The notes beneath the pieces are model-generated. The model did not search any database, had not been told where the DNA came from, and was given only the letters and a program-made list of their open reading frames with translations. The position numbers were made by a program, and so were the translations under genes. A DNA stretch of 28,330 bases. Source: Lachnospiraceae bacterium. GTDB lineage: Bacteria; Bacillota; Clostridia; Lachnospirales; Lachnospiraceae. The stretch lies in contig CAAGSD010000102.1 in the NCBI GenBank assembly GCA_900772845.1, positions 1 through 28,330 on the forward strand, read 5' to 3'. Positions 15,915 through 22,897 of this stretch are shown here, piece by piece (the stretch's first letter is position 1; each line of letters starts with the position of its first letter).

Positions 15915-16230
15915 TTTGATTTCCCCTTTCTTTTGTGAATTCCTCTATTCTCCCTATAAATTTTATCTGATCCCGGTCAGATAATTTTCGGAACTGCTCC
16001 AGTAGCTCCTGTTCATTCTCTGTCAGTAGCTTTTCTGTTGGGTATCCGAAAAGTTCATTTGGTGTTACTTCGATATATTGCATTATTTTGATTATTTTAT
16101 CCAGTGCTGGTTGGGTTCCTTTTTTCCAACTTGTAAAGGTAGTTTGTTTTACAATTCCGGATTTTTCAAGTTGGTATGCGGATATATTCTTTTTCTCCAT
16201 TATCTGCGTAAGATTATCTATTAAACCCAT
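15907..16230 (-). CDS. Xre-family phage repressor
   Basis: A 107-aa DNA-binding protein. Residues about 4-62 form a helix-turn-helix (NISAYQLEKSGIVKQTTFTSWKKG, recognition helix around TFTSW); the C-terminus is a helical region (LTENEQELLEQFRKLSDRDQIKFIGRI) common in short Xre repressors and likely used for dimerisation. It is transcribed away from the phage structural genes, and two matching palindromes lie in the divergent promoter region, so it most likely holds the phage dormant. Start supported by GGAGAGGG 5 nt upstream. Confidence 0.88.
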   Translation of the reverse strand: MGLIDNLTQIMEKKNISAYQLEKSGIVKQTTFTSWKKGTQPALDKIIKIMQYIEVTPNELFGYPTEKLLTENEQELLEQFRKLSDRDQIKFIGRIEEFTKERGNQNE

Positions 16231-16243
16231 GTCACCCTCTCCT

Positions 16244-16261
16244 ACTGCAAAATAATGCAGT
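16244..16261. promoter_or_regulatory. Operator 1 of the phage switch
   Basis: ACTGCA-AAATAA-TGCAGT is a perfect 18-bp dyad, 14 bp before the repressor start codon. Repressor bound here would block its own transcription. Confidence 0.65.
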
Positions 16262-16268
16262 TTGCATA

Positions 16269-16297
16269 TTGACTACTGCAATATTTCGTAGTATATT
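16269..16297 (+). promoter_or_regulatory. Early rightward phage promoter with embedded operator 2
   Basis: TTGACT (16269-16274), a 17-bp spacer and TATATT (16292-16297). The spacer is almost entirely the second operator, ACTGCA-ATATTT-CGTAGT (16275-16292), a looser copy of operator 1. Occupation would exclude RNA polymerase. The promoter drives the SSB-like and coat genes. Confidence 0.65.
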
Positions 16298-16414
16298 CAG
16301 TTTGTAAATATAAATCGACGCTTTCGCAATTATTTTTTTAACTTTTATTATAACATCATTTTTCCTAAAATGCATCAAAATTGCGTGCGTCTCTCATTTT
16401 ACGGAGGTAAAAGT

Positions 16415-16726
16415 ATGGACTTAATGAAAAAAGAGGTAATTGTCCTCAATGCAACCCAGTATTCCATGACGGACACTGAAACCGGTGAAGTCAATGAAGG
16501 TACTTCTGTCAGGTATCTGATGACGAACAATCTCGCTCCCTGTGCTGAAGAACAGCAAAAGGGTTACAAGCTGATAAAGGCCCGCGTTGGTTTCAATAAT
16601 TTTAATGACTTCCCTGAGGTTCCCGGTATCTATGAAGCTGATCTGGATGTCCGGATCAATAAGGACGGTGTGGCAATGGTTGTTGCCAACAGCTTCACCT
16701 TTAAGAAGTCATTAACAGGTAAATAG
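16415..16726 (+). CDS. Phage single-stranded DNA-binding protein candidate (gV-like)
   Basis: A 103-aa soluble protein, first gene of the rightward transcript, with GGAGG 8 nt before the ATG at 16415. The predicted strands (KKEVIVLNATQYSMTD..., TSVRYLMTNNL, YKLIKARVGFNNFNDFPEVPGIYEADLDV) suggest a small beta-barrel with aromatic residues, as in filamentous-phage ssDNA-binding proteins. Such a protein coats newly made plus strands before export. The call rests on size, position and fold-like pattern rather than a conserved motif, so it is tentative. Confidence 0.55.
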   Translation: MDLMKKEVIVLNATQYSMTDTETGEVNEGTSVRYLMTNNLAPCAEEQQKGYKLIKARVGFNNFNDFPEVPGIYEADLDVRINKDGVAMVVANSFTFKKSLTGK

Positions 16727-16740
16727 ATCGGAGGTTCATT

Positions 16741-16836
16741 ATGGCTGCAGTAGTTGTATTTGCTATGTTGGTTTTTAGTTTTTGTGTATCGGTTACCGTT
16801 GTCTGTGATCGCATTAAGACAAAGCGTGACCGGTAA
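16741..16836 (+). CDS. 31-aa single-span phage membrane protein
   Basis: MAAVVVFAMLVFSFCVSVTV starts the protein, giving a membrane helix over residues 2-21, followed by a basic tail (CDRIKTKRDR). GGAGG lies 7 nt upstream and the gene begins 14 nt after the SSB-like stop. Size, single helix and positive C-terminus resemble the minor cap proteins pVII/pIX of filamentous phages, which also follow gene V. Too short for certainty, but the ribosome binding site and packing argue that it is real. Confidence 0.65.
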   Translation: MAAVVVFAMLVFSFCVSVTVVCDRIKTKRDR

Positions 16837-16857
16837 CATTCCCCTTTATTTCACACC

Positions 16858-16887
16858 TACCGGGTGCAGCCCTACCTGCATCCGGTA
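16858..16887. other. Hairpin between phage genes
   Basis: TACCGGGTGCAG and CTGCATCCGGTA pair over 12 bp (one G-T) with a 6-nt loop. It stands between the 31-aa gene and the next ribosome binding site. There is no T-run, so it may attenuate transcription or protect mRNA. Confidence 0.55.
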
Positions 16888-16908
16888 AACCTTTATAGGA
16901 GGTTCATT

Positions 16909-17115
16909 ATGAGTCTGGCATCTTTGTTAAAAGTTCTCTTTTCCCATAAAGTTACAATTTATAAAAACACTGGCTGCTCTGATGCTCAATGTCATTTTGA
17001 GGAACTGTATTCCGGTTCCCAGAAGGATATACCTGAAAGTCTGCTGGTGTCTGCTGTAGAATCCATCAATTCAGATGGCCGTGGCCTTTTTGATATTGTA
17101 GTATCTGGTGTTTGA
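16909..17115 (+). CDS. Small phage protein, first of a paralogous pair
   Basis: A 68-aa protein without membrane helix, start chosen by AGGAGG 7 nt upstream. It shares LLKVLFSHKVTI-like and SGSQKDIPE-like segments and the overall plan with the 67-aa product of the next gene, so the two came from a tandem duplication. It contains two Cys (CSDAQC). Function not recognised. It sits between the SSB-like gene and the adsorption protein, where filamentous phages place replication-control or minor structural proteins. Confidence 0.7.
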   Translation: MSLASLLKVLFSHKVTIYKNTGCSDAQCHFEELYSGSQKDIPESLLVSAVESINSDGRGLFDIVVSGV

Positions 17116-17141
17116 TAGCCCTTTATATGAGGAGGTGTGCT

Positions 17142-17345
17142 ATGTATCTGATTGTATTACTTAAAGTTTTGTGTTCGAATCTTATTACTATTCGTGAAGG
17201 TATTGATTTTGACAACACCGGTGAGGTGACTGATGTGATTTTTTTTGGTCTGCAGGATGATATTCCTGAAGATCTTAATTTTTCTATCGTTCAAGCTATT
17301 CAGCCAGGTAATAATGGCTGTTTGGATGTTGTGATTACCAGGTGA
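17142..17345 (+). CDS. Small phage protein, second of a paralogous pair
   Basis: A 67-aa protein; GGAGG lies 8 nt before the ATG. It aligns with the previous gene over its whole length: LLKVLCSNLITI against LLKVLFSHKVTI, and LQDDIPEDL...LDVVITR against SQKDIPESL...FDIVVSG. The identity is modest, so the duplication is old and both copies have been kept. Function unknown. Confidence 0.7.
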   Translation: MYLIVLLKVLCSNLITIREGIDFDNTGEVTDVIFFGLQDDIPEDLNFSIVQAIQPGNNGCLDVVITR

Positions 17346-17349
17346 TGCT

Positions 17350-17568
17350 ATGGTAGTTTATTTTGATCCTAGAGTATGTAAGTACTGCCTGATGCAGAAT
17401 GAGCGGTATCCGCTTAACTGCTGTCGTAACTTTGCTGATTGGCATGAAGATATCTATGCTGCGTGTGAGCAGCTGATGCCAGAGGGAGATGTGATCTATG
17501 GAGATTTTGAAGAAACTCAAAAAGAGAATCTGTCCGTTTGTGCTGGCGGTAGTGATATTTGCAACTAG
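17350..17568 (+). CDS. Small Cys-rich phage protein
   Basis: A 72-aa protein with CKYC at 10-13 and a CC pair near residue 24, suggesting metal or disulfide cross-links. It begins 4 nt after the previous stop with a weak ribosome binding site (AGGTG), so translation may be coupled. Its last 71 nt overlap the start of the pIII-like gene in another frame. Function not recognised. Confidence 0.55.
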   Translation: MVVYFDPRVCKYCLMQNERYPLNCCRNFADWHEDIYAACEQLMPEGDVIYGDFEETQKENLSVCAGGSDICN

Positions 17569-19489
17569 CGTTGTCTCCGGCCCTGCGTCTCTGACTGCCA
17601 GAGCTGCTTCGGTTGCCGTAGGTGAGGAATTTTCTGTAGAACTCGCCATGTTACTTTATAACATTATGGAGACTGTGGCAATCTCTTCCGGTATTAAGGA
17701 CGGATTGGATGATTATGAGTCCGGTTCTACTCTTTACGATGCTTTTATTTCGTATCTGGACAGTGCCGCTACTCCGCCTTATTTACGCGATACATATATC
17801 ACTCTTGCCGATGGTTCTAGTATGACTATTCAGGAAGCGATAGAAGCCGCTGATGCAACCGTCGGTAGTAATGCTTTGAAGCTGCCAGAGGAGGAAGTTT
17901 TTAAAAAGTATCGTACTATTTCCGGTGGTAAAGATCCCGAAAATTCTCCGGAGCCTAGTCCCACTCCATCAAAAGATGATGATTATGTTGTTTTGGATAA
18001 GTTCCATGAGATTGCTTTTATACTTGTTAGCGCTCCTATGTTGGCTATGTGCACAAAGTTTTTTGAAGTGGTATCTCAGGGTGAGGTAGAGGGCGTTGAT
18101 CCTGCGGAGTACTATGGTTCTGATGATGGTTTATTTTTAGGTTCTGTTCCTGTTAACTCTGATGGCATGTTTATGTATCGCGGGCAATATGGACCTACTA
18201 ATAGTCTATATAAAACATATTCTTTTGTTATTTATACTTCTTTAGACCGTTGTGCTGCCTATTTGGATAATAATACTTTATATTTTGGTGCTTTAAATTC
18301 AAGTGGAAAACTTTCCCCTCTTCAAGCTTGGTATGAGGGTTATTCTTTCGATAATGCTAAGCCTGCTTCTGGTAGAACTGGAATTAGTTATATGTATTTC
18401 GGTAATGAAACTTATTCTTTTAATTTCCCGTTTTTTAAATCTGCGGAAGATGCAAGTAATTATTTGAATACAGGTGTTTTTGATGGGCTTTTAAATGGTG
18501 TTCCTTATGATTACCATTCCATGGCTGCAGCTTCGTCTGATACATTAAAGCAGCTTCCCAGTACTAAGATGGATCCCAACGCTATTCCTGCGTTGAATAA
18601 TTCCATGAAGAAAGCTGCCAATAATGTGAACGCCACGGATACAGACAAAAACAAAAATAATGAAGCTTTTATCTCTGCCGTTGCCGCTGCTGTGGCTGCC
18701 GCATTGGCAGAACTTGCTCCAGATCCTGATCCGGAACCGTCTGTTTCTCCTGATCCAGAGCCTTCGACCGCTCCGGATCCCGGAACTGATACAGATTATA
18801 CCGGTATCCTTGGTTTGATCCTCGCAGCGATTAAAGCTATAGCTTCCGGTATTTGGGATTTCTTCTCTGACCCTATGGGTGCTATTACTACTGGCTTGAC
18901 GAATCTCTATAACGGAGTGCTCCGGATCATAGAGATATTTCCGGAACAGGTGCAGCTGGTACTTGGTAATATTGCCAGCTTACCAGATGCTCTGCTACAG
19001 GTGTTTGCAGATCCTCTGGGTGCGATCCAGTCTTTACTGGGTCTGCTCCCCTCTTGGGCGAATCTACAGGCTTATCTGGACAAGATACTGCAGGCTCTGC
19101 TTGATCCGGTGTCCGTTGTACTGCCTTCCGATCCCGGCGGCACAGATCCCGGCGGTGACGGGTCTGATGGTGGTGGTTCAAGGTTTAATCTGTCTTCGCT
19201 GTTTAACGGACTGATCTACCTGATCCTTATCCTGATATTGCTGCTTAAGATATTTATTCACTGTCTGCAGTTCATCATTAACATTTTTAAGATTAAGCCT
19301 ACGCAGGGATTCCTGCCGGATGATATGGTAACCGGTCTGAATTTCCTTAAGCAGTTGCAAATTGAGGGCATCGGGCTTTCTGTTTACGACTTTATGATGG
19401 GCCTTGTGTATATTCTTATGTTCTTCGGTGTGGTGAAGCTGCTCCGTGGCTATGTTTATAAGATACGTATTCCTTCAGGAGGTAAGTGA
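17498..19489 (+). CDS. Large pIII-like adsorption/minor coat protein
   Basis: A 663-aa exported protein, by far the largest of the element. It has a signal peptide (KKLKKR, hydrophobic core 12-25, likely cut after ARA near residue 36), an extracellular region of about 360 residues with a Pro/Ser-rich linker (SPEPSPTPSKDDD, near 150), an Asp/Pro repeat stretch (about 406-431), a Gly-rich linker (GGTDPGGDGSDGGGS, near 545-561) and two C-terminal membrane helices (about 570-598 and 633-650). This is the plan of filamentous phage pIII: receptor-binding domains on flexible linkers with a membrane anchor that releases the virion. Receptor unknown. GGGAG precedes the ATG. Confidence 0.75.
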   Translation: MEILKKLKKRICPFVLAVVIFATSVVSGPASLTARAASVAVGEEFSVELAMLLYNIMETVAISSGIKDGLDDYESGSTLYDAFISYLDSAATPPYLRDTYITLADGSSMTIQEAIEAADATVGSNALKLPEEEVFKKYRTISGGKDPENSPEPSPTPSKDDDYVVLDKFHEIAFILVSAPMLAMCTKFFEVVSQGEVEGVDPAEYYGSDDGLFLGSVPVNSDGMFMYRGQYGPTNSLYKTYSFVIYTSLDRCAAYLDNNTLYFGALNSSGKLSPLQAWYEGYSFDNAKPASGRTGISYMYFGNETYSFNFPFFKSAEDASNYLNTGVFDGLLNGVPYDYHSMAAASSDTLKQLPSTKMDPNAIPALNNSMKKAANNVNATDTDKNKNNEAFISAVAAAVAAALAELAPDPDPEPSVSPDPEPSTAPDPGTDTDYTGILGLILAAIKAIASGIWDFFSDPMGAITTGLTNLYNGVLRIIEIFPEQVQLVLGNIASLPDALLQVFADPLGAIQSLLGLLPSWANLQAYLDKILQALLDPVSVVLPSDPGGTDPGGDGSDGGGSRFNLSSLFNGLIYLILILILLLKIFIHCLQFIINIFKIKPTQGFLPDDMVTGLNFLKQLQIEGIGLSVYDFMMGLVYILMFFGVVKLLRGYVYKIRIPSGGK

Positions 19490-19492
19490 TGG

Positions 19493-19900
19493 ATGATGGA
19501 TCCTAATGATTTATTAATCGGCTCTACGCTGGATATCCCCGGCAAGATAGTCGGTTTCTTTCAGACTATCCTGGACATGATCACCTCGGTGCTCTCTGCC
19601 CTACAGACTTTATATACTACGTTGCAGGACTTCGACAATATGATCATTAACATGACTGATACCAACGGTTCCAGCCAGTTCTCCGGTATGCCGGTAGTAG
19701 AAGCTATTGGCACATTCCGGTATCTGGTCGGTGATGTTGCTTTTTATATGATCTATCTCACTGTCCTGTTTGGCTGCCTGTGGACGATCTACGTACTTGT
19801 CACCAAACTGTATGAGGCTATGGATGCCCTAATCTCCCAGGTCACGGGATACAGCGTCAAGGAGAATCTATCCTCTCTTTTGACCAAATTAATAAAATAA
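19493..19900 (+). CDS. Phage membrane protein, pVI-like
   Basis: A 135-aa protein 3 nt after the pIII-like gene, with AGGAGG upstream (starts at 19493 and 19496 both possible). It has an N-terminal amphipathic/hydrophobic stretch (about 15-45) and a strong membrane helix (about 84-107, FYMIYLTVLFGCLWTIYVL). In M13, gene VI follows gene III and its product joins pIII in the terminal cap; position and size fit that role. No sequence motif confirms it. Confidence 0.65.
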   Translation: MMDPNDLLIGSTLDIPGKIVGFFQTILDMITSVLSALQTLYTTLQDFDNMIINMTDTNGSSQFSGMPVVEAIGTFRYLVGDVAFYMIYLTVLFGCLWTIYVLVTKLYEAMDALISQVTGYSVKENLSSLLTKLIK

Positions 19901-19973
19901 CTTTGTATATAAATTGGCCATTTATATAGATTTTGTAACTGTAAACTTTGCAAATTAAAAGGAGGTATGTGGT

Positions 19974-20183
19974 ATGCCGTTTTTAACTAACGCTATTATG
20001 GCGGCGGAATCTGCCGGTGCTGCTACTTTGCAGCTGAATTTCGACCCCTCTCAGATGTTTAACTATACCAACGTCATCACAGGCTCTATGATGCCGTTAG
20101 TTTACATCTCTGCCGGCTTTAGCCTTGGCTTCACCATCATCTACGCGCTGAAGAATGCATTCTCCGGCGGTGTCCGTCTGTAA
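19974..20183 (+). CDS. Candidate major coat protein
   Basis: A 69-aa protein with a very strong ribosome binding site (AAAGGAGGT). The N-terminal half is small-residue-rich and amphipathic (NAIMAAESAGAATLQLNF), the membrane helix spans about 39-59 and the tail is basic (KNAFSGGVRL). That three-part layout, with basic residues facing the DNA, is typical of filamentous phage major coat proteins; no cleavable signal peptide is evident, as in Pf3. A 73-bp gap before it could hold its own promoter. The 43-aa product of 20668..20799 is the chief rival. Confidence 0.5.
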   Translation: MPFLTNAIMAAESAGAATLQLNFDPSQMFNYTNVITGSMMPLVYISAGFSLGFTIIYALKNAFSGGVRL

Positions 20184-20196
20184 CGGAGGTGTAGAT

Positions 20197-20511
20197 GTGG
20201 AGGAAAAGATATCATCGCAGGAGCTCCAGAAGAATCTTCCGGAGACTGGTGAGGTATCTGATCCGGATTTTGTTTCTGAATCTGTTGTGACCACTGTGTC
20301 CGGGAATGATGCAATACTCGTTCCCGGAGCTGCGGTGGCGGCTTATTCTAATGAACTTTTTCCGGTATATGATACCTATGAGGAATTTATGGAGTCCCCT
20401 GTTTATGTTACCCGTTATGAAAATGAGTTATTGAGTCGTCTGGACTTTATCCAGTATGCGCTGGCTATCATAGTAGCTCTTCTTTTTTTACTCATTTTTA
20501 AGAAAAAATAG
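20197..20511 (+). CDS. Tail-anchored acidic phage protein (GTG start)
   Basis: The best start is GTG at 20197, 7 nt after GGAGG, giving 104 aa. Residues 1-80 are acidic and soluble; a single membrane helix (about 83-101) ends the protein, followed by KKK. Such a C-terminal anchor suggests a protein exposed on one side of the membrane, possibly a partner of the assembly ATPase or a virion protein. It begins 13 nt after the coat-candidate gene. Function not recognised. Confidence 0.65.
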   Translation: MEEKISSQELQKNLPETGEVSDPDFVSESVVTTVSGNDAILVPGAAVAAYSNELFPVYDTYEEFMESPVYVTRYENELLSRLDFIQYALAIIVALLFLLIFKKK

Positions 20512-20531
20512 GTCGATTTGAGGTGTTTACT

Positions 20532-20654
20532 ATGGAATTACTTATGTGGTCTGCTTACTTCTTTGCTGCCGTGTTTGTTGTGAATGTCGCACTGGAAGCT
20601 ATCAGCGCTGCCAGTGATCTCTGTAAGCTGCGCATTGTCAGCAAGACCCGTTAG
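20532..20654 (+). CDS. 40-aa single-span phage membrane protein
   Basis: Starts MELLMWSAYFFAAVFVVNVA, giving a helix over about 5-22, and ends with a basic tail (CKLRIVSKTR). GAGGTG lies 9 nt upstream and its stop overlaps the next gene's GGAGG. Consistent with a minor coat protein of the pVII/pIX type. Confidence 0.65.
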   Translation: MELLMWSAYFFAAVFVVNVALEAISAASDLCKLRIVSKTR

Positions 20655-20667
20655 GAGGTGCATAGTT

Positions 20668-20799
20668 TTGTATACTGTGGAATTGGAAGTATTTAATTAT
20701 GCTGCTGTGTTTGGCGTGTGCCTTGGCATTTACATTATCGTTAATGTGGATGTACTGGTTCGGTCCGCTCTAACTTTTGTGAAAGGATGGCGAAGCTGA
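20668..20799 (+). CDS. 43-aa phage membrane protein with TTG start
   Basis: TTG at 20668 follows AGGAGG by 9 nt; no ATG fits. The product has acidic residues at the N-terminus (YTVELEVFN), a membrane helix (about 11-29) and a basic C-terminus (RSALTFVKGWRS), the charge layout of an M13-type coat protein. Its stop overlaps the next start as TGATG, so translation is coupled. Confidence 0.6.
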   Translation: MYTVELEVFNYAAVFGVCLGIYIIVNVDVLVRSALTFVKGWRS

Positions 20800-21071
20800 T
20801 GATCTATATGATTACTGACTCCGGGGTTCGCTCTGCGAAGAACTTCCATGAGTTCAACAACAAATATCATGTCCTACTTGAGGAAGCGGAGTGTACTCCC
20901 CTTGGTCCCGATCTGGTGGTAACTGCCACCAGTCAGGATCTTGAGTTCCTGCAGGATAAAGCCAGGATGAGCAATATTATGTTCGGTAACTTCTTCCGGA
21001 AAGATAATTCTGTGAAGATCTTCGCGATCATAAATATCATTCTGTCGGTATTGATTATATTTACAAAGTAA
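20799..21071 (+). CDS. Phage protein with C-terminal membrane anchor
   Basis: A 90-aa protein. The ATG at 20799, overlapping the previous TGA, is preferred to 20787 because AAAGGA is then correctly spaced. The soluble part (about 1-70) carries SAKNFHEFNNKYHVLL; the C-terminal helix (VKIFAIINIILSVLIIF) is the anchor. Hairpin A of the repeat family begins 1 nt after its stop. Function unknown. Confidence 0.65.
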   Translation: MIYMITDSGVRSAKNFHEFNNKYHVLLEEAECTPLGPDLVVTATSQDLEFLQDKARMSNIMFGNFFRKDNSVKIFAIINIILSVLIIFTK

Positions 21072-21072
21072 A

Positions 21073-21137
21073 TGTATCTCATGCTTTCTTGCTGCAGCTG
21101 CTGATCCGTTGTGCTGCAGTCTTGGCTTTGAGATACA
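21073..21137. repeat. Hairpin repeat A (65-nt class)
   Basis: TGTATCTCA (21073-21081) pairs with TGAGATACA (21129-21137). An inner stem CTGCAGC/GCTGCAG closes around CTGATCC. It begins 1 nt after a stop codon and ends just before the next ribosome binding site. Confidence 0.85.
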
Positions 21138-21152
21138 AGAAAGGAGTGCGTT

Positions 21153-21488
21153 ATGGCTGGTATTGACTTTCAGGCGATTCTGGACGGTATGTCCGCCGGG
21201 AATACGAGCAATGATCCCATACGGTCTATTTATGAGATCCTGCCTATATACGATAACGTTCAACAGCATCTACTCTTCCAGGCTTTTTATTTTATTGAGA
21301 AGTATGATCTTGCTGATATGAGGTCCATGTTTGAATCTTTCGATAAGGTCATGGCTCATAATAAGAACCTTGGTCTGCTCTCTTCCAAAGTGCTCCAGAA
21401 CCTGCTGAGTGCATATACCCAGAACGAGTACTTGCGCGGTATCAAAGTATCGACCCTCAACAACGTGACGGATGTGCAGCAGGAATAG
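21153..21488 (+). CDS. Soluble phage protein of unknown function
   Basis: A 111-aa, mostly helical protein without signal or membrane helix, with AAAGGAG 7 nt upstream. It begins with AGIDFQAILDGMSAGN and contains an aromatic run (LLFQAFYFIEKYDLADM). Not recognised. It closes the structural-gene block, directly before the 312-bp noncoding gap. Confidence 0.6.
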   Translation: MAGIDFQAILDGMSAGNTSNDPIRSIYEILPIYDNVQQHLLFQAFYFIEKYDLADMRSMFESFDKVMAHNKNLGLLSSKVLQNLLSAYTQNEYLRGIKVSTLNNVTDVQQE

Positions 21489-21800
21489 CGGGCTTTACCG
21501 GCAAATATGCCCTTGATCTGCGCGTGTTTTATCGGGACAGGGGCGCTTTTCCCCTTTCCCGATACGCGAAGATGTTAATGCCCTTCTGGGAACCTGTGTA
21601 GCCAATATTGCAGATATAGTCGGTGACTGCCGCCCTGTGTCTCACCCATCCCTTTTCGTTGGTAATGCCCTTGCCCTTAAAAAACTAGGTCATTCGCGCT
21701 TTTGTGGCAAGGGTGAAGCCTCGAAGAGGTTCAGCCCGACTGTGTGTATTGTGTCTTAAGCAGTATCCCACACAAATATTCGTATTCATGGAGGTAGAGA
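21489..21800. other. Hairpin-rich noncoding gap of 312 bp
   Basis: No convincing gene. TATCGGGA (21530-21537) pairs with TCCCGATA (21557-21564) and, inside it, AGGGG with CCCCT, giving a 13-bp stem. CCCTTGCC (21668-21675) pairs with GGCAAGGG (21706-21713), and CCTC/GAGG forms a small hairpin near 21718-21728. In single-stranded DNA phages such gaps hold origins or packaging signals. Confidence 0.45.
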
Positions 21801-22028
21801 ATGTATAACGTATATGAAGTCTATACATGGGATGACGTGGACTATAGGAAAGTGGCATCCTTCGAAAAAGAATCAGATGCTTTTACACATTGCGATTTAC
21901 TCAATAAAGAGCATAGAGAAAAAGCAAAGGAACCTGATCCTATATGTTATCGCGTTTTATCCGATGCTCAGTATTATTCGTTAATGCACGAAACACATGA
22001 TCCTCTCCCCTTGAGGGGACGGGGGTGA
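21801..22028 (+). CDS. Small soluble phage protein
   Basis: A 75-aa protein starting MYNVYEVYTWDDVDYRKVAS, with GGAGGT 7 nt upstream. It resembles short proteins with a beta-rich start (reading of environment signals or copy control cannot be told). The last codons (PLPLRGRG) fall on a TCCCC/GGGGA hairpin and are probably not functional sequence. Not recognised. Confidence 0.55.
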   Translation: MYNVYEVYTWDDVDYRKVASFEKESDAFTHCDLLNKEHREKAKEPDPICYRVLSDAQYYSLMHETHDPLPLRGRG

Positions 22029-22090
22029 CTCCCCATCTATACCGCTGTTAATTTTTCACCGGTTGGAATAAAAATTAAACACGAAAGGGT

Positions 22091-22113
22091 TTGGGGAACA
22101 GTCTGTTCCCCAA
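22091..22113. other. 23-bp near-palindrome before the assembly ATPase gene
   Basis: TTGGGGAACAG and CTGTTCCCCAA are perfect 11-bp complements separated by one T, 15 bp before the Zot-like start. It may act as a terminator without a T-run, an operator or a single-stranded DNA structure. Confidence 0.55.
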
Positions 22114-22128
22114 CATGGTGGCCTGCCT

Positions 22129-22725
22129 ATGCCCGGTGCTATTGTCGGTATCTATGGTGTGCAGCGTAGCGGTAAGACCCTGATTGCTTATAAGCTTGTA
22201 AAAGGTTTACAACAGGCCTGTAAGCAACAGGGAATCTATTTACCGGTGTACACGAATTTATATTCTCCCCGGGATCCTGATTTCCGGTTTGTGAATTCTA
22301 TGGATGAGCTGCCGTTGGATCTCTCGCCGAAGGTCGTACTGATCGACGAGATCTACAACGGTTGTGATGCTCAGGACTACCGGAAGCTTAAGGATATCAG
22401 TATTTTTATCAATACGCTGGGAAAGCAGAACTGTCTGTTCGTCTTTACCAGCATTGATGCGCAGATGGTCTACAACCGGATCCGTAACCAGATGAATGTG
22501 GTGATCCTGGTCAAGAGTTCCTCTACGCATATCCATTATCGTTTTTTCTATCTCAACACCGGGAAATATACGGATTTTGTGGTAGAGAAAAACGCTGCAT
22601 TATTTGAGGATGTCTATTACGATACCAACTTCATCCCGCTGGACTTCGACTGGGAGATGAAGTCGTGGCGGGAGAAGTTGGAGAAGTTCTATGAAGACAA
22701 CTACAATATGCAGATCAATCTATGA
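22129..22725 (+). CDS. Zot/pI-type phage assembly ATPase
   Basis: A 198-aa P-loop protein of the Zonular occludens toxin (Zot) family, the pI morphogenesis ATPase that drives filamentous phage extrusion. Walker A is GVQRSGKT (10-17), Walker B is VVLIDE (69-74), and FVFTSIDAQMVYNRIRNQ has the position of the sensor region. The length matches the ATPase domain alone: the membrane helix and periplasmic part that follow it in M13 pI or Vibrio Zot are missing. Membrane attachment may therefore come from a separate small protein. The ribosome binding site is weak. This is the strongest single marker that the element is an inovirus. Confidence 0.88.
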   Translation: MPGAIVGIYGVQRSGKTLIAYKLVKGLQQACKQQGIYLPVYTNLYSPRDPDFRFVNSMDELPLDLSPKVVLIDEIYNGCDAQDYRKLKDISIFINTLGKQNCLFVFTSIDAQMVYNRIRNQMNVVILVKSSSTHIHYRFFYLNTGKYTDFVVEKNAALFEDVYYDTNFIPLDFDWEMKSWREKLEKFYEDNYNMQINL

Positions 22726-22734
22726 AAAATTAAA

Positions 22735-22897
22735 TATCGAGGTTTGGCTGGATGCGCGTGACCTCGTGTCACGCGCAACAGGCGAACCGAATTTTGCCGG
22801 TTGTGTTGCCGGAACGGGCCGCCGCAGGCGGTCCCGTTCCCTTTACTTGACAATAGCAACACAATTAGGGTAGTTTTGTAAAATTGAGGTAGTTTGT
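22735..22897. other. Three-hairpin intergenic region, candidate origin/packaging signal
   Basis: Between the ATPase and replication genes lie three consecutive hairpins: TGCGCGTGAC/GTCACGCGCA (22753-22777, 10-bp stem), GCAACA/TGTTGC with inner CCG/CGG (22775-22809), and GGAACGGGCCGCC/GGCGG-T-CCCGTTCC (22811-22840, 13-bp stem, 3-nt loop). In M13 the hairpin-rich intergenic region before gene II carries both origins and the packaging signal, so this is the best candidate for the same functions. Confidence 0.55.

Noticed and set aside
22129..22725. Zot as a toxin
   Set aside because: Only the ATPase domain is present; the C-terminal part linked to toxin activity in Vibrio is missing, so a morphogenesis role is the supported reading.
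22691..22873. 60-aa frame after the assembly ATPase
   Set aside because: It consists of the ATPase gene end read in another frame plus the three-hairpin region; no ribosome binding site.
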